From BJGV01 sp964013575 (GTDB taxonomy: Bacteria > Pseudomonadota > Gammaproteobacteria > Burkholderiales > Nitrosomonadaceae), in the NCBI GenBank assembly GCA_964013575.1, contig CAXGWP010000014.1, positions 1-41,169 of the forward strand: a stretch of 41,169 nucleotides of DNA, written 5' to 3'. The notes under the pieces were generated by a model. The model searched no databases and was not told where the DNA came from. It was given only the letters and a program-made list of their open reading frames with translations. This document shows positions 7,443-17,000 of the stretch, piece by piece. Each line of letters starts with the position of its first letter. The stretch's first letter is position 1. The translations under genes and the position numbers were made by a program.

Positions 7443-8759
7443 TTAATTTTTTTGTGTCTGCTCATGTATTGCTTGCTCTAGTTTAAGTTTTAGTGAATCT
7501 ATAGATAGGCGTTCAATAATTTCAGCACCAAATGCATATGTTAGTAAATTGCGAGCAGTAGTTTCTGACAGCCCTCGGCTTCTAAGGTAAAATATTTCAT
7601 CATTATCTAATTGGCCAATAGTTGCTCCATGAGAGCACCTAACATCATCAGCAAAAATTTCTAGTTGTGGCTTAGTATTAATTATAGCTTGAGGGGTTAA
7701 TAGAAGGTTGCGGTTAGACTGATTAGAATTTGTAAGTTGAGCGCCCGGTCTTACGATAATTTTGCCATTAAATACTGCATGTGCATTATCATCAATAATA
7801 CATTTGTGTAATTGATTGCTTGTGCAATGTGGTTTTATGTGGTCAATACAGGTATGGGTATCAGATAGCTGGCGTTGAGAAATTAATGCGATCCCATCAG
7901 CAGTACATTCTGCACCTTCACCTTCTAGCAATATATTTAGATTATATCGAGAAATACGAGCACCAAATGCGATGCTCACAGATTGATATTGACTTTTTTG
8001 TGCAAGAGATACAGTGCAATTTGCCATGTGAAAAGAATCTTTACTATCACGTTGTACCCTTATATGGTTAACATGAGCACTATCGGCAAGTATAAACTCT
8101 GCTACTGCATTAGTAATATAAGCTTCTTCTTGTATTGTGACATAGTCCTCAATAACTGTTACTTTACTTCCTGGTTTTGCTATTAATAAGCAGCGTGGAT
8201 GGTTTGACGTTTCTTTTTGGGTAGCAATGAATAAAAGGTGTATTGGTGTTTCAGTTGAAAAATTTTGTGGTACGATTATTAGTGCCCCTTCATGTAGAAA
8301 TGCAGTATTAGTTGCTGCAAAAACGTCATCTTGAATTTTTGTGCAACAACCTAGATGAGGCTCTATAGCTGTCATGTCTTTAGGAGATATGGTTGATAAG
8401 TTTGAAACCACAAGACCAGAACTTTTAGATTTCTCTGTTAACTTTGTAGATAGATGTGGTGCATAAATACCGTCAATAAATACAAGGCGATTTGCTGTTT
8501 CAGTAAGATAGAATTTTTCTATATCAGAATCCTGCAGCTGGGATATTTTTTGTGCTGACTGGAAAGCTATTTTAGCTATCGGAGAAATATCAGTAAACCG
8601 CCATTCCTCATCATTTTTAGTTGGAAAATTTAGCGTATTTATTTGATTAATTGCTTTGGAACGCAGTTGATTAATTCTGTCATATGGGCTAGGCGTTAGT
8701 TTTATCTGTCCCTGAAGCAGGTTCTTAAGGGGTATATTATGCTCTATAGCTACACTCAT
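7443..8759 (-). CDS. sufD: Fe-S cluster assembly protein SufD
   Basis: SufD pairs with SufB on the SufC ATPase dimer to form the SufBC2D scaffold and helps bring in iron. The 438-residue protein has the family's N-terminal helix region (KNDEEWRFTDISPIAK, about 48-63). It also has the beta-helix core ending in the hallmark motifs SHGATIGQLDNDEIFYLRSR and GLSETTARNLLTYAFG. The invariant histidine of SHGATIG is present. It follows sufC with 2 bases between the genes and precedes sufS by 3, so translation of sufC-sufD-sufS is almost certainly coupled. Confidence 0.96.
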   Translation of the reverse strand: MSVAIEHNIPLKNLLQGQIKLTPSPYDRINQLRSKAINQINTLNFPTKNDEEWRFTDISPIAKIAFQSAQKISQLQDSDIEKFYLTETANRLVFIDGIYAPHLSTKLTEKSKSSGLVVSNLSTISPKDMTAIEPHLGCCTKIQDDVFAATNTAFLHEGALIIVPQNFSTETPIHLLFIATQKETSNHPRCLLIAKPGSKVTVIEDYVTIQEEAYITNAVAEFILADSAHVNHIRVQRDSKDSFHMANCTVSLAQKSQYQSVSIAFGARISRYNLNILLEGEGAECTADGIALISQRQLSDTHTCIDHIKPHCTSNQLHKCIIDDNAHAVFNGKIIVRPGAQLTNSNQSNRNLLLTPQAIINTKPQLEIFADDVRCSHGATIGQLDNDEIFYLRSRGLSETTARNLLTYAFGAEIIERLSIDSLKLKLEQAIHEQTQKN

Positions 8760-8761
8760 AT

Positions 8762-9550
8762 TTATTTCCCTACTACTTCAGTTTTATTGGTATTTACCCA
8801 GTCGTATCCATGCTTTTCAAGATTCAATGCCAGTTCTTTTCCACCTGTCTTAACAATACGTCCTGATTCCATCACATGGACGTAATCTGGGACGATATAG
8901 TTCAGCATGCGTTGGTAATGGGTAACTAGTATGGTTGCATTGTTTTTATTTGCAAGTTGGTTAACACCATTAGAAACAATTCTAAGTGCATCAATATCAA
9001 GACCAGAGTCTGTTTCATCTAGAATGGCTATTTTAGGATCTAGCAATGCCATCTGTAGTATTTCATTACGTTTTTTTTCTCCGCCTGAAAAATTTTCATT
9101 AACACTACGGTCTAGGAAATCTGGATTTATTTCAAGAATCTTCATTTTTTCTCTAACAAAATCATCAAATTCAAGTGGGTCAAGTTCCTCTTTATTTTGT
9201 TGTATTTGTGCTGTATTAAAGGCAAGGCGTAAGAATTGATTGTTTGCCACACCTGGAATCTCTATAGGGTATTGGAAGCCAAGAAAAATCCCAGCTCTTG
9301 CACGATCTTCAGGTGCTAAATTAAGTAGGTTCTTGCCTTCAAAATCTACTGTGCCTTCAGTGATTTCATAACTGGTATGGCCAGCCAGGACCTTAGCTAA
9401 AGTACTTTTTCCTGAGCCATTTGTTCCCATAACTGCATGTATTTCACCGCTTTTAATAGTTAGATTGATTCCTTTTAGGATTTCATTATCATCAACAGTT
9501 GCATGTAGGTTACATATTTTAAGTAGAGTTTTGCTATCTTGATAAATCAT
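8762..9550 (-). CDS. sufC: Fe-S cluster assembly ATPase SufC
   Basis: SufC is an ABC-type ATPase without membrane domains that powers shape changes in the SufB-SufD scaffold. The 262-residue protein has Walker A GTNGSGKST (42-50), the Q-loop GFQYPIEIPG (91-100), the ABC signature SGGEKKRNE (155-163), Walker B IAILDETDSGLD (174-185) and the H-loop histidine in VTHYQRML. The SufC-specific SGGEKKRNEI and ETDSGLD sequences separate it from transporter ATPases. Its start overlaps the end of sufB by 4 bases (ATGA). Confidence 0.97.
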   Translation of the reverse strand: MIYQDSKTLLKICNLHATVDDNEILKGINLTIKSGEIHAVMGTNGSGKSTLAKVLAGHTSYEITEGTVDFEGKNLLNLAPEDRARAGIFLGFQYPIEIPGVANNQFLRLAFNTAQIQQNKEELDPLEFDDFVREKMKILEINPDFLDRSVNENFSGGEKKRNEILQMALLDPKIAILDETDSGLDIDALRIVSNGVNQLANKNNATILVTHYQRMLNYIVPDYVHVMESGRIVKTGGKELALNLEKHGYDWVNTNKTEVVGK

Positions 9551-10986
9551 CCTACACTCCCCTCAAGCTTCAGACCCAGAAGATTTGTAGCTTCAACTGC
9601 AAATTCCATTGGTAACTGTTGAAACACATCTTTACAAAATCCATTAATAATCATGGATACAGCTTCTTCATTGCCTATTCCTCTTTGGGCGAAATAGAAT
9701 AACTGGTCTTCACCAATTTTTGATGTTGATGCTTCGTGTTCAATTATTGCGCTGTTATTGCGTGTCTGGATATAAGGGAATGTACTTGCACTACACAAAT
9801 CACCTATTAGCATTGAATCACATTGTGAAAAATTTCGTGCACCTGCAGCAGTAGGTGCAACCCGAACTAGCCCACGATAACTATTGTTAGAGTGTCCAGC
9901 TGATATACCTTTGCTAACAATGGTGCTACGTGTATTTTTACCAATGTGTATCATTTTTGTTCCAGTATCAGCTTGCTGATAATTGTTAGTAACAGCTACT
10001 GAATAGAACTCTCCAACTGAATTATCACCTTGTAATACACATGATGGGTATTTCCATGTAATTGCTGAACCAGTTTCAACTTGTGTCCAGGAAATACGAG
10101 AATTTTTACCCTTGGCTAAACCGCGCTTGGTAACAAAATTATATATACCACCCATGCCATTTTCATCACCAGCATACCAATTTTGGACAGTAGAGTACTT
10201 GATATCAGCATTATCTAGTGCAACGAGCTCTACTACAGCTGCATGTAATTGGTTAGTATCAAATCTTGGTGCTGTACAACCTTCAAGGTAGGAGACAGAA
10301 CTTTCTTCTTCTGCAATAATAAGTGTTCGTTCGAATTGTCCGGTTTCCTCTGTATTAATACGGAAATAAGTAGATAAGTCCATTGGGCATTTGACACCCT
10401 TTGGAATATAGCAAAATGAGCCATCAGTGAATACTGCTGAATTAAGTGCAGCATAGTAGTTATCGCCAACTGGTACTACAGAACCCAGATATTTTTTAAT
10501 AAGTTCAGGGTGTGAATAGACTGCTTCAGAAATCGAACTAAAAATGATGCCTACTTCAGCAAGCTTCTCTTTGTGGGTAGTTGCAACTGATACACTATCA
10601 AAAATTACGTCTACAGCAACACCAGCAAGTGCTGCACGTTCAGACATTGGGACGCCAAGCTTCTCAAATGTACGAAGTAATTCAGGGTCAACTTCATCCA
10701 TGCTAGCTAATTTTTTCTTTGGTTTTGGGGCTGAATAATAACTAATTGCCTGGAAATCAATTTTAGGGTATTTAACATTCGGCCAATCTGGCTCTTCCAT
10801 CTTAAGCCATTTTTTATAAGCTTTTAGGCGAAAATCAAGTAACCACTCTGGTTCATTTTTCTTGGCAGATATTAGCCTAATGGTATCTTCATTTATTCCT
10901 TTTGGTGCAATATCAGATTCAATATCTGTGACAAATCCATGTTGATAAGGCTTGTCAATTACATTCTGTAGTGCAGAACTCATCAA
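9547..10986 (-). CDS. sufB: Fe-S cluster assembly protein SufB
   Basis: SufB is the scaffold subunit where the nascent cluster is built in the SufBC2D complex. The 479-residue protein has the usual length. It contains the long conserved beta-helix core, including SYLEGCTAPRFDTNQLHAAV, WKYPSCVLQGDNSVGEFYSV and the C-terminal motif RGIGNEEAVSMIINGFC. Its cysteines (for example in EGCTAP and NGFC) match those that accept sulfur or bind the cluster. A 54-base gap separates it from sufA. The start ATG is preceded by TAATAGGAGAT, a strong Shine-Dalgarno, which makes it the best translation start of the operon. Confidence 0.97.
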   Translation of the reverse strand: MMSSALQNVIDKPYQHGFVTDIESDIAPKGINEDTIRLISAKKNEPEWLLDFRLKAYKKWLKMEEPDWPNVKYPKIDFQAISYYSAPKPKKKLASMDEVDPELLRTFEKLGVPMSERAALAGVAVDVIFDSVSVATTHKEKLAEVGIIFSSISEAVYSHPELIKKYLGSVVPVGDNYYAALNSAVFTDGSFCYIPKGVKCPMDLSTYFRINTEETGQFERTLIIAEEESSVSYLEGCTAPRFDTNQLHAAVVELVALDNADIKYSTVQNWYAGDENGMGGIYNFVTKRGLAKGKNSRISWTQVETGSAITWKYPSCVLQGDNSVGEFYSVAVTNNYQQADTGTKMIHIGKNTRSTIVSKGISAGHSNNSYRGLVRVAPTAAGARNFSQCDSMLIGDLCSASTFPYIQTRNNSAIIEHEASTSKIGEDQLFYFAQRGIGNEEAVSMIINGFCKDVFQQLPMEFAVEATNLLGLKLEGSVG

Positions 10987-11040
10987 ATATCTCCTATTAT
11001 TTGATCGTAGTACTTATTTAAGGTTGTTTTAAAAATTATT

Positions 11041-11385
11041 TTAGTTTTCTTTAGTTTTATCTTTTATACTAAAGCTTTCTCCACACCCACATGTGTTCTC
11101 TACATTTGGATTGTTAAATTTAAAAGAGTCATTAAGCCCTTCGCGAACGAAATCAATATTTGATCCATCTAAAAATTTTAGATTACTGGAGCTTACCACT
11201 AACTTGGCATCATGAGATTTGAATAATATGTCGTCAGAATTTATCTCATCTGCATAGTCAAATGTGTAAGCGAAGCCGGAACAGCCAACTTTTTTTATAC
11301 CAACTCGTAAGGCTATTCCTTTGCCACGATTAGTAATTTTTTTTAGAATCTGTTTAGCCGCATTCTCAGATAACGTAATACTCAT
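11041..11385 (-). CDS. sufA: A-type Fe-S carrier protein (SufA/IscA/ErpA family)
   Basis: A-type carriers accept clusters from SufBCD and pass them to apo-enzymes. The 114-residue protein has the three invariant cysteines, C35 in VGCSGFAY and C99 and C101 in the C-terminal TCGCGESF, plus the typical start ITLSENAAKQI. Paralogues SufA, IscA and ErpA are hard to separate by sequence; the position, 2 bases after iscR and just before sufB, is the reason for calling it sufA. The lysine-rich tail after GESF is slightly longer than usual. Confidence 0.9.
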   Translation of the reverse strand: MSITLSENAAKQILKKITNRGKGIALRVGIKKVGCSGFAYTFDYADEINSDDILFKSHDAKLVVSSSNLKFLDGSNIDFVREGLNDSFKFNNPNVENTCGCGESFSIKDKTKEN

Positions 11386-11387
11386 TA

Positions 11388-11891
11388 TTATTCCTGTTTA
11401 CTTTTTAATTTTTTAATTGAAGATATAGCAAACTCCTCATCAGGATATTGATGTATATCAAACATTCTAATAGTGTTGGTTTGATCCACTTTCTGTTCGT
11501 CAACTAGTTGTTTCAAATTTATTGAGCTTAGGTGCATAAATATTAAGTTATTAAGGTTCATCCATAGATTGTGTGTTATACATTTCTTATCGTTATGGCA
11601 GTTCTCTTTTCCACCACATTGTGTTGAGTCAATGGGTTCATTAACAGCAAGAATAATATCAGCTACTGATACATGTTCCATTTTTCTAGCAAGGCAATAA
11701 CCGCCACCAGGGCCACGAACACTATTTACTATCTTTCTTTGCCTGAGCTTGGCAAATAATTGTTCAAGATAAGATAGCGAAATTTTCTGGCGTTCACTAA
11801 TTTCAGCAAGCTTAAGTGGCGCATTGCTATGCTGCATTGCAAGATCTAAGAGTGCTGTAACTGCAAATCGTCCCCTGGTTGTTAGCCTCAT
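11388..11891 (-). CDS. iscR: Rrf2-family iron-sulfur regulator IscR
   Basis: IscR senses cluster supply by binding a [2Fe-2S] cluster and adjusts transcription of Fe-S assembly genes. The 167-residue protein starts with the canonical MRLTTRGRFAVTALLDLA, has the winged-helix recognition region ISLSYLEQLFAKLR (37-50) and the wing RGPGGGYCLAR. Its cluster ligands fall exactly at the E. coli positions: C92, C98 and C104 (C-X5-C-X5-C) and H107 in CITHNLW. A full ligand set means it should be a cluster-sensing IscR and not a general Rrf2 protein. It is the first gene of the operon, and its promoter lies inside two IscR-like sites at 11954-12006, which predicts autorepression. Confidence 0.96.
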   Translation of the reverse strand: MRLTTRGRFAVTALLDLAMQHSNAPLKLAEISERQKISLSYLEQLFAKLRQRKIVNSVRGPGGGYCLARKMEHVSVADIILAVNEPIDSTQCGGKENCHNDKKCITHNLWMNLNNLIFMHLSSINLKQLVDEQKVDQTNTIRMFDIHQYPDEEFAISSIKKLKSKQE

Positions 11892-11953
11892 GAAGTTATC
11901 TCTTAACTTAATTGAAGTTTTTCAGATAGAGTTTCTTGTTACTAAAGCTATTA

Positions 11954-12006
11954 ATATTTGATTAATTTACTCAAGTATAAAATACCTGAGTAAATTAATC
12001 AAATAT
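11954..12006 (-). promoter_or_regulatory. Double inverted IscR-type operator overlapping the iscR-suf promoter
   Basis: Seen: 11954-11973 and 11987-12006 are perfect reverse complements over 20 bases. Pairing resumes further in (11975-11978 with 11982-11985), leaving one mismatch and a 3-base centre. Each 25-base half (11954-11978 and 11982-12006) is itself close to the IscR type-1 consensus ATAsyyGACT-Rwwwy-AGTCrrsTAT; I count 22 of 25 for the first. On the minus strand, TTGATT (12002-11997), a 17-base spacer and TATACT (11979-11974) form a good sigma-70 promoter inside the palindrome. Inference: holo-IscR bound to both sites would block RNA polymerase. The distance to the iscR ATG is about 80 bases. 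Confidence 0.8.
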
Positions 12007-12086
12007 ATGATGGTAAATATTCCTCTGGGATAAGATCTATTTGAGTATAATAGAGAATATATGTGTATGTTTTAAATAATTATTTT

Positions 12087-12704
12087 TTATAAATTAAGTA
12101 GGTTCATATGAGCCTTGATTAGATTAATTGCACGATTCCGAAAATGCTGACCATCTGAGTCTTTAACCCACATATGTAATAATCCAATAAAAAATAATTG
12201 TGTATCAATAGCTAATTGTGCAGGTTCATGTGAGGGGTGTAATAGCCCCTGTTCTTTTGCTTTTTCATAAGCTAGTTGTAATTTATCTTCTATACCAGAG
12301 CATGTTTGTAAGATTTCTTGTAATAAAATTGAGAATTCAGTTACATACTCACATTTAATCATCATTATTTCATAGATTTGCCTAGTTTCTATATTATTAT
12401 TTAGAAGATGAATTGTCCCACATAAAAAATTTTCAATTCGCACCAAAGGGTTTACACTGCTATCAACTAGAAGGGTATCGTCCATGCGATCGATTAAAGG
12501 TAAGAATACTTGTTCGCGCATAGCTTGGAAAATTTGTGTTTTATTTTTGAAATGCCAGTAGATTGCTCCACGCGTAACACCAGCCTGTGTTGCTATATGC
12601 TCCATTGTTGTGCGGCTAACACCACGGAGTAGAAATACTTCACGTGCTGCGATAATAATATTTCTTCTTGTTAATTCTGCGTCTTCTTTAGTTTTACGGG
12701 CCAT
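12087..12704 (-). CDS. TetR-family repressor of the RND efflux operon (AcrR/TtgR type)
   Basis: This 205-residue protein is a TetR-family repressor. Its N-terminal helix-turn-helix (about 33-52, TTMEHIATQAGVTRGAIYWH) and the start MARKTKEDAELTRRNII match the AcrR/TtgR/MtrR subgroup, which releases its operator when hydrophobic drugs bind. The rest is an all-helical ligand domain with the subgroup's KCEYV and LLHMW segments. It is transcribed away from the efflux operon with 98 bases between the starts. That region holds a TtgR-like operator (12749-12773), so it very likely represses both itself and the pump. The iscR promoter region lies beyond its 3' end. Confidence 0.92.
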   Translation of the reverse strand: MARKTKEDAELTRRNIIIAAREVFLLRGVSRTTMEHIATQAGVTRGAIYWHFKNKTQIFQAMREQVFLPLIDRMDDTLLVDSSVNPLVRIENFLCGTIHLLNNNIETRQIYEIMMIKCEYVTEFSILLQEILQTCSGIEDKLQLAYEKAKEQGLLHPSHEPAQLAIDTQLFFIGLLHMWVKDSDGQHFRNRAINLIKAHMNLLNL

Positions 12705-12748
12705 AATTTTTTAAATAAAGGTTTACATACGGCAGTGTTTGTATAAAC

Positions 12749-12773
12749 TTACATACATACAGGAATGTAAATA
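12749..12773. promoter_or_regulatory. Likely operator of the TetR-family repressor
   Basis: Between the divergent starts, the sequence from 12749 (TTACATACATACAGGAATGT, then AAATA) carries the inverted repeat TTACAT...ATGTAA. From memory it closely resembles the TtgR and AcrR operators, which have TTACA...GAATGTAAGTA and TACATACATT...AATGTATGTA. A second, less regular inverted repeat, TTTACATAC...GTATAAA, lies just before it at 12722-12747. The position allows control of both divergent promoters. Confidence 0.6.
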
Positions 12774-12802
12774 AATGATTTTATAAAATATAGGTTTAAT
12801 TT

Positions 12803-14011
12803 ATGTTATTTAATATTAGTAGAAAAAATTATTGTAATTTATGGGTGAAAGTTTGCATAGGTGTAATTAAGCTGTCTGTTATTAGTATTATTCTGCCTGG
12901 ATGTAACGATAAAGATCAAGAGCTTATTAATACTATGTCTCCTAAAATAGCTATACCTGTTAATGTAGTTTTGGTTGAGGCTAAGAGTGTACCAATTGCT
13001 ACAGAAGTAGTTGCACAGACTGAAGGTGCAAAGGAAATCGAAATACGTCCTCGTGTAGGAGGAATTTTACTGAAACGCCTATATGAAGAAGGGACTGCTG
13101 TTGAGGCAGGCCAGCCCATGTTTTTAATTGACCCTATTCCCTATCAGAATGCGTTAGCGGAGGCTAAAGCTCAATTCTCTGAACAAAAAGCTCGGATTGA
13201 ACAAACTAGGCGTGAGGAGAAGCGTTTACAAGAATTATTATCTACTAAATCAATTAGTCAGCGTGAATATGATAATGCAGTATCAGATTATGAAATAGCA
13301 AGCGCGGCTTTAAAACAAGCTGAAGTTCGAGTAAGAAATGCAGAGCTTAATCTTTCATATACAACAGTAACTGCTCCTGTAGAAGGAATATCAGGTCGTC
13401 GTCAGCTTTCTGAAGGAGTTCTAGTACAAGCTAATACAAGTTTGTTAACTACTATTATTCAATTATCACCAATTTGGGTTCGTTTTAGCTTATCTGATAA
13501 TGAATTAATAAAATTTGGAGGGTATCTAAGCGAAGAAAATATAACAAAAGTAACGTTAATATTACCTAATGGCAGAGAATATGAGAAAAATGGGAAATTA
13601 AACTTTACTGCTAGGCAGATAGACCCGATGCTAGGTACGCAGTCATTACGTGCAACTTTTGATAATTCTAACCATAGATTATTACCAGGCCAGTTTGTCC
13701 GTATCCGGGTTATAACTGGAGAGCAAAAAGGGATTTTTCTTGTTCCTCAGACAGCAGTATTAACATCTGATTTAGGTAGAGCGGTTTATGTAGTTAATAA
13801 AAAAAATGAGTCTGTTATTCGGCCAGTCGTAACTGGGGAATGGATTGGGAAAGACTGGGTAATTACTGAAGGGCTTAGTGCTGGCGATAGAGTAATTGTG
13901 GATAACCTTATGAAACTGCGCCCAGGCACTCTAGTATTACCACATGTTATCGATATAGAAAAAACATATTTGTCCAAGGAAATTGATTCTAGTAATAAGA
14001 AATTATTTTAA
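12803..14011 (+). CDS. RND efflux periplasmic adaptor lipoprotein (AcrA/MexA/TtgA family)
   Basis: The adaptor links the inner-membrane RND pump to the outer-membrane channel. The 402-residue protein begins with a hydrophobic export segment ending in a lipobox-like ILPGC (C34), so it should be a lipoprotein. Mature parts follow the family order: a beta-barrel/lipoyl half (VEIRPRVGG-type sequence EIEIRPRVGGILLKRLYEEG), a long helical hairpin rich in Glu/Arg/Gln (about 108-180), the second lipoyl half (YTTVTAPVEGISGRR) and the beta-barrel and membrane-proximal domains. It is first in an operon with the pump 5 bases downstream. No strong Shine-Dalgarno precedes the ATG. Confidence 0.93.
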   Translation: MLFNISRKNYCNLWVKVCIGVIKLSVISIILPGCNDKDQELINTMSPKIAIPVNVVLVEAKSVPIATEVVAQTEGAKEIEIRPRVGGILLKRLYEEGTAVEAGQPMFLIDPIPYQNALAEAKAQFSEQKARIEQTRREEKRLQELLSTKSISQREYDNAVSDYEIASAALKQAEVRVRNAELNLSYTTVTAPVEGISGRRQLSEGVLVQANTSLLTTIIQLSPIWVRFSLSDNELIKFGGYLSEENITKVTLILPNGREYEKNGKLNFTARQIDPMLGTQSLRATFDNSNHRLLPGQFVRIRVITGEQKGIFLVPQTAVLTSDLGRAVYVVNKKNESVIRPVVTGEWIGKDWVITEGLSAGDRVIVDNLMKLRPGTLVLPHVIDIEKTYLSKEIDSSNKKLF

Positions 14012-14016
14012 TTATT

Positions 14017-17000
14017 ATGACAAAATTTTTTATTACAAGACCAATTTTTGCATCTGTATTATCAATTATCATTGTTTTAGCAGGGGTAACTTCAGTAATC
14101 CAGCTTCCCATTGCCCAATATCCGCCAATTTCACCACCAACCGTATTAATAACTGCTACTTTTCCTGGTGCGAGCGCAGAAACTATGGCCAAAACAGTGG
14201 CTGCACCAATTGAAGAGGAATTAAGTGGTATAGAGAATTTACTGTATTTTAGTTCTAGCGCTGATTCTAGTGGCACGCTAACAATAACTGCAACATTTGA
14301 AGTGGGAACTGATATTGATCAAGCAACTTTTAATGTTAGTAATCGAGTAAACATTGCTTTACCGCGCTTGCCAGATGATGTGCGGCGAACTGGTCTAGTA
14401 GTACAGAAGAGATCTAATGACATTTTGATAGTTGTTATGTTGATTTCTAGTGATTCTAAGCATGACACATTATATTTAAATAATTATGCAACTTTGAATG
14501 TGCTAGATGAATTAAAACGTATTAAAGGTGTTGGTGATGCAACTATTTCTGGCGGTCAAGATTATTCTATGCGTATTTGGTTGCGTCCTGATCGCATGGC
14601 CCAGCTTGGAGTAACTACATCTGATATTGCTAGTGCTATTCGATCACAGAATGCGCAATATGCTTCTGGCAGGATAGGACAAGAGCCAGCTTTAGAAGAG
14701 CAACAGCTAGCATATACTGTTATTGCTAAAGGTAGATTGCTGGAGCCTGAACAATTTGGAAATATAGTTATTCGTGCAAGCGGCACAAGAGGAGCATTGT
14801 ATCTTAAGGATGTTGCCCGCATTGAATTAGGTGCTCAAAGTTATAATGTACGTACCACATTAAATGGCCAGCCTGGAACAGGTATTCTTATCTTCTTACA
14901 GAATGGTGCTAATGCACTTGATACAGCTAACGCTATTAAATCTAGGATGGATGAGCTTAAGCAAGATTTTCCTCATGGAATGGATTATGTGGTGCCATAT
15001 GATACAAGTTTGTTTGTTAAGGCATCAATTTGGGAAGTGCTCAAGACTCTTGGGGAAGCAATGGTACTGATTGTACTAGTTGTATATCTATTTCTGCAAA
15101 ATTGGAGGGCTACTTTAGTTCCAATTATTGCAGTACCAATATCTTTAATAGGAACATTTGCAGGTTTGTGGATATTTGGTTTCTCAATTAATACTCTGAC
15201 ACTTTTTGCTATGGTTTTATCTATAGGAACCGTAGTGGATGATGCAATTATAGTCTTGGAAAATATTCAACGTTTAATGGAGGAAGAGAAATTATCACCA
15301 ATTAAAGCAGCTATTAAAGCGATGGAACAGGTGTCAGGTGCAGTTATTGCAATTGTTTTAGTACTATGTGCAGTATTTGTACCAGTAGCCTTTCTTGGGG
15401 GCATTGCTGGTGAATTATATCGACAATTTGCAGTTACAGTTGCTGTTGCTGTAATTATTTCTGGTATTGTTGCATTAACTTTAACACCGGCACTATGTGC
15501 TGTTTTATTAAGAGAAACCCATAAAGATTCTGCAATATTTAAAGTTTTTAACTCTGGGTTTAGTCAAGCTACTAAATTTTATACTCAAACAGTCAATTTT
15601 ACGATACGTCACAAAGTTACTGGTATCTTTGTATTTATGGCTTTTATTGCAGTTTCAATTTATTTGTTTAAATTAGTACCAGGTAGTTTTGTTCCTTCTG
15701 AAGATCAGGGGTATGTAGTAACAACAACGATGTTGCCTGATGGAGCAACTCTTTCACGAACAGCAAAAACTGCGGAAGCTGTTCGCGCTGCTATTGCAGA
15801 AGATCCGGCAGCATCACATCAGTTTGTTATAAATGGGTTTGATCTTATAGGTGGTGGAAATAAAACTAGTGCCGCAACTATGTTTGTTGCTCTTAAAGAT
15901 TGGTCAGAGCGGTTGGCTTCAGCTGAAGACATTGTTAATAAACTAACTGGTATTGGTATGATGCAGCCTGATGGCTTAGCAATCGCATTTAATCCGCCAG
16001 CAATTCGTGGCTTGGGAAATTCAGGAGGATTTGAGGTTTTCGTACAAAGTCGAGGCGATTCAAGTCCATCACATTTGTTTAATGTAGTTAATAGCTTTAT
16101 TGATGAGTTGAAGAAGGAGCCAAGCCTGACTGGTATTAATACTTTTTTTCGCCCTACTGTGCCGCAGTTTTTTATTGAAGTAGATGAGGAAAAGGCAATT
16201 TCTCAGGGTGTTTCAATTTCTGATATCTATACCACATTACAAAGCACCATGGGTTCGCTTTATGTCAATGATTTTAATCGATTCGGGCGTACTTATCGTG
16301 TACAAATGCAGGCAGAGCCGCAATATCGTATGAAGCCAGAGGACCTTGGGAGAGTATATGTGCGTTCACAGTTTGGTGCTATGGTTCCTTTATCAGCGTT
16401 GAGTAAAGTAACTGATGTAGTTGGTGTAGAGCAGTTAGATCGATATAACGGGATGCTTTCTGCGAAAATTCTTGGAAGTGGGGCAATTGGAGTTAGTTCT
16501 GGAGAGGCTATTAAGGTTGTTGAAGAGGTGGCTGCAAGAAATTTACCTGATAATTACCAGATATCTTGGACTGGTCAGGCCTATCAGGAGAAGCGGACAG
16601 GCTCAACGGCAATCTATGCTTTTAGTTTCGCAATTATTATGGTGTTTTTGATTTTAGCTGCACAGTTTGAAACTTGGGTTTTACCCTTAGCTGTTATCAT
16701 GGCAGTACCTTTTGCATTAACCGGTGCATTACTTGCTGTATTTTTACGTGGGATGCCAAATGATATTTATTTTCAGATTGGTCTAATTGCTTTAATTGGC
16801 CTAGCAGCAAAGAATGCAATTCTAATTGTTGAATTTGCTAGTCAGAAGATGAGGGTAGGGGCACCTGTTGTACAAGCTGCAATTGAGGCTGCACGTATGC
16901 GTTTCCGTCCGATTGTTATGACCTCAATGACTTTTATTTTGGGTATTTTCCCACTTGTAATTGCAACTGGTGCAGGATCCGCTGCACGCCAATCAATGGG

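Noticed and set aside
11041..12006. Possible phage or toxin-antitoxin content around the palindrome
   Set aside because: All genes here are normal Fe-S assembly genes; the palindrome matches an IscR site, not an attachment site.
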